From NCBI GenBank assembly GCA_037954325.1, contig JBBMNZ010000003.1, positions 4,780,965 to 4,844,964 on the forward strand: a stretch of DNA of 64,000 nt, written 5' to 3'. This DNA comes from Fistularia commersonii (lineage: Eukaryota > Chordata > Actinopteri > Syngnathiformes > Fistulariidae). Shown one piece after another: positions 39,409 through 52,615 of this stretch. Both the position numbers and the translations under genes were made by a program. Within the stretch, counting starts at the first letter, position 1. Every line of letters begins with the position of its first letter. The notes under the pieces were generated by a model. It searched no databases. It saw only the letters and a list, made by a program, of their open reading frames with translations, and was not told the DNA's origin.

Positions 39409-41803
39409 ATGTTCATCCCGGCTCTCCTTCTACTGGTGGTTATTGGAAATGCTGCCGCCAAAGGTAAGAAATGACCTGACTGTTACAGGAAACAGACGGC
39501 GATTTTCCTCTTTTTTTTTTAAATTAGTTCCAACTTTCTGATACTTTTCCACTTGTTAAGCCAGTCAAATTTATTAATGATCACATCAAGGTGTTGTATC
39601 CATCATTTCACTCCTCACTTGCACAGGGTTTCCTATAGCAGCAGTTTCATTTTATATGTGTGTTGCATTAAATGAGATGTCACACTCGCTGTGTGCTGCA
39701 GAATTACACTCCCTTGCTTTCTTATAACACCTCGACCACCTTCATCTTTTACTTTCACTGAAAAATATTGCTCTAATTCTTGTCAAACGACACTGAATTC
39801 GCTTCAGCGGACAGTTTTCCTACTTAAGTATTTCATACTTTTTCCCAACTTTTCGAATACACGTCATAACTTACCAAAGTCTCCATTTCAGCAGTTCTAA
39901 AAGTTTTTCTCCCTGTATTTTCTTATCATAAGATTTTACCTTTATTACACAACAGCCTCTGTTAATGTACACAAAGTTATGTCAACAAATTCCAGATAGA
40001 CATTGTGGACTTGGGCTGCCTTTCCTGTTGCTTTATGTCTTTACCGATGCTTTATTTTGACACCATCAAATCCATCAATTAACCCCCTGGACTCCATTGT
40101 TAGAAAAAAGGCAATAATTAAAAGTATACGGTGACCATTCAACCTGCCCCCGATATACGACATATCATTATCAATATGATGTATAACACATATGCAAGTA
40201 TACTGAATTCTGCACCTTATCAGCATTAGCATTACTTCCGCCAATGAAGGAAGAGAATCAATATTGTGCCATTCATTTACTATAATGTAGCAGTCAAATG
40301 TGTCTTCCTTAAGGTTATATTCCTTCAAAATTCCTTTTCTTCTCTTGTTTACACACTCAAACAAATCTGATAAAATTAGTAAAAAAAAACATATTTTTGA
40401 CTGACAAAAATCGATACTGAATTATTGTCCCTCCATTGTAATGACTTTCAGTTAATTAATCTTTTGTGATTCTAATAAAATACCATAAATGGGTTGGGAA
40501 TTGACCACCATTATAATATTCTGTGTGTTATTATGTGCTGTATACATGTATTTAGACCCAATACCTTACCTTCCAAAACCTGCCAATAACAGTACCTGAA
40601 ACAAATTACATACTTGTGGTTTTCAACTTTTACACGACCTGAGGAGAATGTAGATTAAACATCTATATTACATAAGTATATTACTACGTTATTGCTTAGT
40701 TGTTACATTAGAACATTAAGCAATGTTAGTTAGTATATGACACTTAGTCCAATCTGTGCTTTTATTTCATCATTACTTATACCTCTCTCTCCTGGGATTT
40801 CATTTCATTTCCGAGCTTCTTGGATCAGCACATTCAGTTGTAGCTATGTTATGGAATTAGATGACTGCTAAAAAACACGAACTGTTGACACTGCTGAAAG
40901 TTTCATTATAATAGACTAGAGAGCGAAATGCAACTGCTGATGCTGCACGCAAACACACACGCTTGCATCTCAGCGGCCTCAACAAAGTGCAGCCGACTTG
41001 TCTTCTAATTCTTCCCACAATGATCTCAGTAGTATTTGTCAAGCGGCTCTGACTTTTTATCTGCTGAGCGCCAGTTTAAAGTCTGTGCAAAGCATAAACA
41101 CCTGCTACGGGATATGGATTTGGAAGAACAGCGCATGTTATGTTTTCATCTTCAACTCTGCGGTGACGTCTCAGACTCTCAGTATGACTGTTCTGACTTT
41201 TCTTCACTGGGATGTTAGTATTTCTGCACTGAAATCTTTCTGCATTGCCCACAGTTGAGGAGGAAAACCCAGAGTACTGGAGGTCACAGGCCCAGAGGAC
41301 TTTGAGAGAAGCACTGAATAGGAAGATAAACACCAACGTGGCTAAAAACATCATGTTTTTCCTTGGAGATGGTGAGTCATATTATTGGCTGGCACAATTA
41401 AAAAATATCTTTTTTTTTTTTTTTTTTTTTATTTAATAATAATTTATTATAGTTATCAGAATATTCTTAACACTATACTGTCATTCTGATCTTAAATGTT
41501 AAATTCACAAACTCTATGTACAAATATGTACAAATTTGCGAACAAGAAAAAAAGTTTAACGACCAAAACAGTGCACACACATTATGTTTCAACAGTGGGT
41601 TTATAATGCAAACAAGGTTGGTCAGGAAAAAAATTATTCAGACTTATGTGTATTCATGTGTGTGCGTTAGGAATGGGAATCACAACCTACACAGCAGGTC
41701 GTATCCTCAAGGGACAGCTACAAAATCAGACAGGAGAGGAGACAGTGATGACTATGGACACCTTCCCCAATGTGGGGTTGGTTAAGGTATATATGCGCAC
41801 CCA

Positions 41804-41843
<40 letters not shown>

Positions 41844-44800
41844 CACATGGACCTCATCTAGATGAATGGACACATGTACAGATGGTTGTCTGAATGCAAA
41901 ATCAGAAATATGTAAATCAGCAGTCGTTGCATGCATTTACATCCATCCATTAGAATAATCTAAAAAACAAAAAAAAAAAAACTTCAGCCCTGTTGCTCTG
42001 CCAACTCATGCATGTCAGTGGGTCACAGTAAAATCAACTTAGATTTATTAATACAGCCCCAAATTCCCCTTATACCACACTGTTTTTTTTTTTACTGAAC
42101 TCAATATAGCATTTTCTCAATCAGAACCTTCTTTGAATATGAATGCATTGATGACATTGTTGGTGTCTGTTGACCTCTAGTGAATCTTAACTTTTTAGAT
42201 AGCTTTTAAGAAGTTCTCAGGCACATGTAGCAGGAACGCACACACCAGTCCAGCCTAAATTGCACAATTTCATTTTGGTGGCAGCGCTTAGTATTTACAT
42301 ATACTAACATATACTATATATAGAGAAATGTCATGATGTTACTGATGTGAGAGAGGGTTAAAGCTGGATACTACAACATTTATCCGAACAGAATAGTGAT
42401 GGGGCTGTGACACCGATATTTTGTTTGTATTACAGTGTGTTGTTGTAAAATAACACAAATAACCTATTGACACCGAACCTCACAGGAAAATATACGACAC
42501 ACTAGCCAAGAATCGAACGCAGATATTACGTCTGCCTTACATTAAAAGTTTCGTGTCAGGCCACTTTGGGGTTTTAAATTCCATCTCAGACTTAAGATTA
42601 ATCTCCTTCTCGTGTTAAATTGACATTCTGCTTCGGAGTCTGTCGCCATTCATCATACACTCCATAGCTGTAGCTTTATGCAAATCACACCAGCTGCGTG
42701 TGTTTGTGTGTGCGCTTGTAAGTGTGGCCACTTTGTCCTAGCAAGTATACCTTAGAAGAGTAATGATGAGGATGTATTTCCATTTTATTTTAGGGAACAG
42801 TCCATGCTCATACTTTCATTCACAATCTTTTCAAAAAGGAACGGCATATTCTGCAAAGAAAAAAAAAAAAACCCTAATTCTCTTTGTGCTATTTGCAGAC
42901 GTACAGTGTGGACTTTCAAATTCCAGACAGCGCAGCCACGGCCACCGCGTATCTGTGCGGAGTGAAAACCAACCTGAACACCATCGGAGTCAGCGCAGCT
43001 GCACGCAACGGAGTCTGCAAGACACAGAAGGGCAACGAGGTCACGTCCATCCTGAAATGGGCAAAAGATGCTGGTGAGACTGACGTGACAAAGACTGAGT
43101 CGCAGGACAACCGATGATCATGTTTAACATTTTGAAAGTATAAAAAAAAAAAATTTTGCTTTTATGAATATATATTGTTTTGACTTATTATTTTCATGAC
43201 ACATTTTTACTTTAACACACAGACTCTGTTCATGATTCCGCTCGACTTCATGCACAATCACGCAATGTTGTTCAGTCTAACTTTTGAATATCATAAAATG
43301 TGACTAAAAATGTGAAATGAAAGGAAAAAAAAAGGTATTGTTCGATGAATCCTTAGATATTTCCCAAATTTAAAGTGCCTCTTCTCATATAATCACTGAT
43401 CACTTGAGATGACTTTAAATAAATTCTTTGTCAAGTGTGGGAGTACCCCATCCTTAGCTCAACTCGTGAAAATTTTAATGTGCTTCACAGGGAAGGTTTA
43501 AGAAACAGCTGCGTATATTAGCTTTATATTGTAAGATATACTATGTTAAATGTCCTTGAAGCTGTACTCTCTGTGGCAATTGACAATTCAAAGATAAGTA
43601 TAGGCTGTTAACATCTTACACAAGGTACTCAACATTGTGCTAAAAATACATATACGTACACATGGTAATTTGTTAATGGACCGGCGATCCAGTCCCCGAA
43701 ATAAGGGCAATTATAAAATCCATTTACAAAGCTGAGCTGGAAATAACTTTTCTATCCAGTGTGTAAAATTGTACATAAATATAAACAAACACGACTGCGA
43801 ATCCTGATGGAATAATGATGCAATATGGCCCTAAACAGTGTTTAGACTGAAGTGACAAATTACAATACGCTTCTCTTTGTCAGGGGTGAGGCACAGCCCT
43901 GCAGTGTTATACTTAAGTTGCCTCCTGATAAAAGAAAATCCTTTAGGTCTTACACCTTTCTCAGCAAAAACACGATTTTACAGTTTAGCGCTCCGCTGTG
44001 GGCTGCAGCGCCCCGTCAGTCTTCTATTACCGATCCACAGGGGAACCCAGGCAGCCGTGAGTCCAGGCTGCAGGTTTCACTGCAGGATCATGTGCTGCAC
44101 CTTGACTCTTATCATGTTCCCCTCTTATCAACAGCCATAAATATTTCCTAACACACGTAAACACACACACACACACACACACACAAACATCCTGTCATGA
44201 CTATAAACCCAGCACAATCCAGGGCCAAACACACTCATGGATGTATTTATTTCTATATTTATCATGGAATTATCCATAATCATGTTTAAAAATGGCTGTT
44301 TCTAAATACCTAGATATATACATAGATAGCTGGATCCGTATAGGAATAAATAAATGAATACATTTGTGCATTTGGGTTAAAGGTAGCACTAAAAAGACGT
44401 CAGAATAAATACATTTGGGTAAAATGCCACCTGCCTTTTAGCTGTTTTCAGAAAACATTTGAAAATATTTTCAAAAACGTTGAAACAGTTGTGTTAAAAG
44501 AACCATATAGTTGATGTGGTTAATGTACAAGGTTTGTAAATGCATGTCTTTTTGTCTTGAACAGAAAAAAAGGGGGAAAACAAGTTTGTTTTCATGATTT
44601 GGGGGTGTTTGATGTGAAACATGTGGCTCTTCCATTGTGCGCAGTTACAGATCATCCAGGTTATTATACTGCAAAGTATAAAAAGGATAATGTAGGGGTG
44701 ATACTTAACATTGACATTTTACTGTATATGAGCTCCTTGTTGAATTAAGAAGCTACTTATTTGAGCTCTATAAACCGCTTCCGTCTAATTGTATCATTTT

Positions 44801-47800
44801 TCAAATGACGCATATTTTCGAAGTGTAATCCCATTGAGAACAGCATTATTTAAGACAAAGTATTCTGTGTCAAGGTAATTAAAAGGACAATGTGCACAGT
44901 ATATTTACTCAACACAAAAATATAATGAACTGAATCTTTAGGGAATTGAGAAAGTTGTTGATTAATGGCTCAATCATTATTTTGCCAGCTGTTTGATTTT
45001 TTTTTTTTTCCCCTCTTAAATTTTACATGTTAATAGTTTTTATTACAAAAACAGAAATGTCATACATTCTGGATTCATTGCAAATCAACTGAAATATTGC
45101 AAGCCTTTTATTATTTTAATACTGCTGATTATGGCTTACATGTTAAGAAAACTCAAAAATCCTATCTCAAAATATTAGAATATCATAAAGAAGTATTTTT
45201 GTTTTTTTAATTGCATTACAGAAGATAAAGAACTTTATCACAATATTCTAATTTTCTGAGACAGTCCTGTACATAACCTCACCATATTTGTAAAAATACA
45301 TATTCAATGACCATAGTGTCAAAAACTCTTATTCTAACTAAATAATCACCGCTCAGCAACATGCTCAGCAAAGTATGTGGAACTGTTCACGTCCCCTTTT
45401 ATATCATTTAAAGTGAACTCTCCTTGGAGGACTAATTGCCATAGCTATAATTGTCTGGTATGTTTTTTCATACTAGAATGTGTTGTTGAAAATGCATGAA
45501 AGATTGTTATTTCTTTAAAAATTGCAATATCGAACATAAATTTACAACAGAAACATGTTAACTCTGTACGGTAATGTTGCCCCATTGTGCTGGTTTTGAG
45601 TGCAATTTCCAGTCCAAGGGAAACAAGGAGACCGATATAAGTCGACACGGCTTTCCAAGGGACAAGAAGAGAATGGTTGGGAGAAATTGGTTTGGGACAT
45701 ACACAACTTCCAAGGGGTCGGCTGCTGTGTTTTCGCCGCTTCTCTGCAGATGCATTTGAAACGTTTTGCCAACCTAAGCTGATGAAAGCGCTCAGGGAGC
45801 TCAACAGAGACAAACGCCTTTCCTACACTTGAAGAAACACCAATAACACGCTATTACAGAAGTAGCATCTGATGATGAATGAAAAATAACAAATTCTGCG
45901 TGTCAATGTTTTATCATTCAGGCAAATCTGTCGGTATTGTAACAACTACGCGGGTGCAACACGCAACTCCAGCAACCACCTATGCCCACAGCGCCAGCAG
46001 GAAGTGGTACAGTGATTCTGACATGCCGACTTCTGCTAAGAAGCAAGGCTGCACTGACATCTCCTCTCAGCTCCTCAATAACACAGACATCGATGTAAGA
46101 TCCTCCACATTCGCACCGTTCTCATGTGACTTTTGACAATTTGCTGTTTATGGAACATCGCTATGAGAATGTGTGTGTTTTCAGGTGATCATTGGAGGCG
46201 GCAGAAAGTACATGACTCCGTGGGGTACCCATGACCCAGAATACCCAAAAGACCCCGCTTCCACAGGCAAAAGAAAAGATAGGCGCAATCTGATCAAAGA
46301 ATGGCAGCAACTGAAGTTTGGAAAGGTAACCCATATATATCATCGTTCATAATGTATCACTGACAAAAAAAATATTAATGATGGTGGATTTCAAAAGGCA
46401 TAAATGTTGGAAATCATTGCCCTCCCGAAGGCATTTTCATGACAATATTTAGGGGATGGATAGATGTGATGTTCTCTCCCTTTATTGTTTGACTTCAAAA
46501 AGTACCGTTTGAAAGGCCCGGATAACTTTTTGACGACTGAATCTTAAATGAAAAGTGCGATATATGAAGTTACTCTCATACTGTTTGTCACTGAGCTGAC
46601 TTTCATTGAAGTTAGCCAGTAAAAATGATTCATTGAAATATGTTGTATGGATTAAAAACCCTTTTTGGGAAAGAAGTACTATTATTTAAGGTTTCAATAT
46701 TTAATAGCCACCGCTGTATAACTGTGAATTAGACAAATCTATAATGCATTTTGTTTTAAATAAATGCTATTGAGAGGAGAGCAGTATCACACAGTTGGGA
46801 GTTGTTCCAGAATGACCAAGTAACAAGAACTCCTGTTGGTTAAACTAAGGTTTAATAAGGTTTAATGATAAGTTTCAATATTATATTTTAACATTGGGCT
46901 TTGTATTTGCTCTTTATCTTTATATATTTCACTTGTACTTTTTTTTCATTACAACAAACAAACAAATAAATAAACACATAAATAAATGGGCATAAGACAC
47001 ATAAATAAATACATATATTCATAGATAGATAGACAGAAAGACAGATGGATGGATGGATAGTACAATGGAACAATGCATATATAAGATATAATAGTAATAT
47101 AAAATCAGTGATAGGTTATGATCATGTAAAAAAGCACCACCTCCAGGGAAGTTTTCAAACGACCTTCAGAAAGATGGGAACAAGGGAATGGTACTTTGCC
47201 GCTCCTTCTATGGTCAAGGTTATTGAAAGGAGAGCTGTGCCTAGAATAAAGAAATCATTGTTATCATTATCATCAAACATGCAGGCATGGATTCACAGCT
47301 TGTAAGCAGAGTCATGAATAGTGCAGGTGAAAGTAACTCGGGATAATGTACCACGGAAGCGTGATTTACGTGGCGGTGAAAAGCTCATCCAGTGACTCAC
47401 GTCAAATGCATCAGTGCGTTCGACGTGACACGCGTGTGTGAATATAGATGTCCTTGGTGCCGTACAGGTAGCCCATTACGTGTGGAACAAAACGGATTTT
47501 GACGCCGTAGATCCCCAGACCACGGATTATCTAATGGGTGAGTTGTCATTATTTTCTTCCCGTTTGCCTTCTCACTTCTAAATGCAAACCAGAACGTAAA
47601 GGCGACTTGAAGCATTAATCATCCTGTCATTCTTCTGTAAAACTCACGTTAGCGTCATGTGACATCAACACGCCACCCCTAATGAAATTCATGACATCTT
47701 AGCCTTTGCCAGTTAAAATGGTATCGGTAATTGTAAATCAGCATTATAGCAAACCATTTGTTTTAACAAAAAAAAAACAAACAAATAAAACAACTTTCAA

Positions 47801-48398
47801 ATGTTAACAGATATATAACAACAAAATAATTAACTAGGTATGTCTCACTTCCAAAGTTCATACCTGAAATGTACTTTCCAGACCCAAACCAGGCCTTGAT
47901 TTGATTTGAAAGCCAGGATTTGTCTCCATTGCAAAAGTGAAAAAGGTGAACTTGGACAGAAGACACAGACCAGATCGCCACTGCCTTTACAACCGATTGG
48001 CGTTCAAAGGTTAAGGTTTATTAAACAGGTTGCTGAAACAAAAACTTTGTTCCTGCTAATATAATATTAATAGCCATGTCCTCGTCTCCGGCAGTGACAA
48101 AGGTAGGTTGGTGCCAAGAAAGTTGCTAAAATCTATTTTTTGTTTCCTGTCCCACGTGTTGAAACAGCAAAACAGCTTATCAGCTCCTTACTTTATGTTT
48201 AAAGTCCAGATGCTCGCGTAGGTGATTCTTTTCTTGTTAACATTGCAGAGTGGAAAAATAGATAATCATAAATGAATTAATTGACAAATAAATAGATAAG
48301 TAAATATAAGGTCAATCACACAGCAACTCAGCACTTCATAATTCTGTTGAGACCTAAACTAAAAAAAATAAAATAAAATAAAAAATAAATTATATGAC

Positions 48399-48429
<31 letters not shown>

Positions 48430-51400
48430 GAGTAGGACACAGATGAATAATAACACACCTTTAATTCATTTATTCTGCATATCCTGTAGTTAAGGACTAA
48501 TTGGAGTTTTAAGCTTCCAATGAACCCACTGCATGTTTTTGGGGCGTGGGAGGAAACCAGGGAACCTGAGGGAAATCCAAACATGCTTGGGGAGAACATG
48601 CAAACTCCACACAAAGAGGCCAGAACCAAGACCCTTCTTGGTTCAACATCGTTGGTGCACAAAAAGAAAAGGCCCTCTCACCGACAGTCTTTTTCCGGAC
48701 CTTGGGGACACACAAAAGACTAGAACCTTGGGAGTGCAGTGCACGTCCAAGCAAATAAGGTTTCACCAAGTCAGATTCATAAGATGGTGCAATTTTACAG
48801 TTGGGGAGGCAACACTTTCCACCTGGACAGAAAACCAGCGGAGGCAGGTTAGCACAGAGTAATGTGTTCAAATTAACTTGCTCCGCTAAGAACACGGGCT
48901 GCTGCATTTTGGACAGTTTGCAGGCCGTGGACATTCTGGGCAACCTCGATAAAAGGACATTGCAATGGCCCAACCACGATTTAACAAATACAGGGATTAT
49001 AGATCTGATATTATCAATGTTTCTAGGATGGAAGGGGTCAGTTCTGGTGACCTCTTTAATATGAAGGTCAAGAAATAAAAGAACGCACCAAATGCAGATC
49101 TGAAACTGTGCAGGCTTACCAGGTAGAAGCAGGTCCTCGGGTTCTGGTGGATCCATTTTGGCATTTACCATTAATTTGATTTTACTCATGCTAGTTTTAG
49201 ATCAGGATGGAATTGTTTTTTTTTTCTATGTCAGCAAGAGTTGAAGAGTATCAAATGGTTGGTCTTTGGCTGTGCTCTTCAGTTACTCTGCTGCCCAACC
49301 GTAAACAAATGCATGATAAAAAACACAAAGACCAACAACCGCATCCTACATATATGTCTAAAACAGGCCTAATTTGATGTCAAGGGGGGCAGGACCAGTA
49401 AAATCATAGCGTAATTACCTAAAAGTAACACTAAGTCCAATTTTTTCCTTTGTTTCAGTGTAAAGGAGAACAGATAATTATAGAAATCTTTATTTGTAAT
49501 GAACTGTTCCCTTAAAAAATGCATGACGAACAACCTGAAATTCATGAAAATAAGCAAATGGAATTTCAACAACACTATGCCTCGGTTCTATCTTCTCAGT
49601 TCTCCGTGCATTTTGTCGTATTTGATTTGATTTCGGGCAGGGGGCCGCAAAATATTGCTCCGAGGGCCGAAATTGGCCCGCGGGCCGCGAGTCTGAAACC
49701 CCCTGGTCTGAAACAACAATAGAGCCGTAACAGTGGAGGAGCTCTTGAACTAAACAAGGGTACTTGCGCGCCCACACACACACCCTCGGAGAGCTTGTGT
49801 TTCAAGTTGATCAGGATGACGCAGGCACTTTTAATGCTGATATTTTTACTATCCCTCATATTCTGTTTCATAGCAACGGAAGTGTGTCATTGAAAAAAAA
49901 AACCCTCACAAAGTACACCCAGAAACTATTTGCTTTATATGAACATTCAAAGTACTGTAGTGCTTGATGAATGCCAAGGGAAAAGTGCATCACTGGGCAT
50001 ATTCACTTACTTTAGCAATGGCACATTTATAAAATCATTTTTATAGGAACACCAATCTTACCACTGCGGAAAAATATGCAAATATATGCACAATATATAC
50101 ATACGGACCCACACTCCTTTATTTAATTATTTATATTGTTCGCAAAAACAATTAATATTTGCAAACCCTGCTACATGAATTTAGTAATTTGTAGTAATTT
50201 AGTCATTTTACTTCCTCCCAAGAACTTTTTTTATTCTTTGTTTCAAAATAGAGAGAGGTATTACAATGGCATTTATCGGTGGATCCACGGCAACCTGTTG
50301 GAAAAACAGCAACGTGCAACTCCCAGGGTAGTACTTCAAAAGGTGTATTTAACATTTTTTCTTTACTTTTATAGTTAAGAAGTTAAAAAGTAAAGAAGTG
50401 AAGACTTCTGGAGTTCTTCTGAGGTTTATTTCCCATGTGCATGTCAAACAGCCAAGTCAATCCACAGTATATTAAGTATTTCATCGCCGCTAGTGTCTCA
50501 GACCAATGCATCTGCTTAAAATTCGGATCGGTGCTTCGACAAATATTATATTTCCTTCTGGATAATGAACTGCCGTAAAAACTAATTACAATATGTGCTC
50601 TTCTCTGAAGGCAAACAAAACATTCAGCCTTTTCAGTGGTCAAATTGTGTCATACTCAAAAAAAAGCTCTATCATTTGGCAGGAGTGAGAATGACTCCAA
50701 GAGAAAATCTATTTAGCTGCTTAGTGAGCCGTTAAAGCTGCAGCAATCTTGTGTCGTTACAACAGAAGTGAAATCTCAAGCCACTTGATGAGTTCTGATT
50801 TGGGGTTTATTTTGCTTTCCACCATTTCCAGAGGGAAATATCTGGCTCTTCAGCTGCAATGTATTTATCACCCTTTTTTACCACTTTTTCGTTCTATAAA
50901 AGATCCGTTGGTCTTTTTTTTTTTTCCTGAGTGTCAGTATTTGGACTTGGTAGAATTGAAAACATTTGCTTAACATTTACTCTGCACAATGAGCCGAGAG
51001 GTCGCTAAAACACCCGGGAGAGTTCAGACATTCTGCCGCAAAGAGTTGATTCTCCGTGGGTTTTTCAGGCCTCTGTCTACAGTCACTTTGCACAACAAAA
51101 ACACACATCTTTAAAACAAGGCACAATTTGTATAACATAATGACCGTCCCTGCTAACATATGACCCAGAGGTCATAGTTGTTCCACTGAATTGTTTTCAA
51201 ATTACTCTATAAGCTGTTACTGGTTGGGATTTCAATGACAAGGGGTGTTACTGCAGTGCCAGAAGCAAAATGGACTCTAAGAATTATTTTGCTAAAGTAA
51301 TTTTTAATGACTTCTTGAAGGGTGCACTGATGTGGTTCCTAGTCTCCTTTGCCGTTCACCCAACTTCATTTTCGAATTTTTACTTGCTGGTTAGTCGCTA

Positions 51401-52536
51401 AAAGGGACAGTTTAGGATAAATGGATTAATCCTCTGTGCTGAATGTTGAGACAGGAGGAGGAAAGTAATTATCAGGTACAGGTCGGTATTTAAAATCATG
51501 CAGCAAAACTTGTCTTTGGCGTTATCTTATTTGCTTTTCCTCTTTCTCTCCTCAGCCTTGTTTGAGCCCGGCGATTTGCGTTTTGAAGCAGAGCGAGATC
51601 CAAAGATGGACCCATCCATCATCGAAACTACGGAAAAGGCCATCCGTATCCTCCAGAAAAACCCCAAAGGCTTCTTCCTGCTAGTGGAGGGTGAGGACAC
51701 ACACACCGCTCCTCTGCTTAATCTGTCAGTCCAAGAGTGCTTAATGAAATCCCCAAAGAGGTGAAGGTCCTGCTATATATAGGAAAGAGCATGCGGTGTA
51801 TTCTGGCGGGTCAATCGAGTCATCGATCCTGTTATGGTCACAATGGGAGGTCAGGTGATTAAACAACAGTAACACAGGAATTGTTGTGTACTAATGTATC
51901 TATATGTTAGTATCTAGATATTATCCACTTCATCATTGCATTTGAAGTACTTTGAGGTTGTCTTTGCGGTCTGACATCACGGCAACTCCCACAACGGATT
52001 GTGTAACAGAACACTGTGTACCTGCAGCGGATCTGGTGACTTGACATCGATTCTGCATACAGCTCAATGAGTTTGCTGGTGTGCGAAAGCGCAACACATT
52101 CGACTGATGTGTTTCTGTTCCACACGGCCGCCTCTCCGGCCACTTTATCCATCCCTCCTATAAATCGGAGGCAGGTGTCCGGGGACTCCACGCTGCCGCT
52201 GAGTGTCTTCGCCGTCTCTTTACAATAATAGGCAAATGTAAAAATAGAAGCAGGCATATGGTGCACCTGATCACTGACATCTCAGAGAGACCAAACTCTA
52301 TTAAAATTGGAGTCCACTTTGCCTTGTGATATAACGGGTGCAGGTAACAGGTTGGGAAAAATGCATTCAAATAAACAAATTAATTTAGTGAATATAATAA
52401 AATATTAAAGGAAGGATTAAATTTTAATACCTGAATATCAACAATGTCAGTGTAAATGTCAGTGACAATGATATAGTCACAAAATATTCATACACACACA
52501 CACACACACACACATACAAAACGCAAACATATGTTA

Positions 52537-52567
<31 letters not shown>

Positions 52568-52573
52568 GTTGTT

Positions 52574-52615
<42 letters not shown>

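Noticed and set aside
45560..45780. Frames open on both strands just before alpi exon 5
   Set aside because: No motif, and alpi is complete without them; treated as intron.
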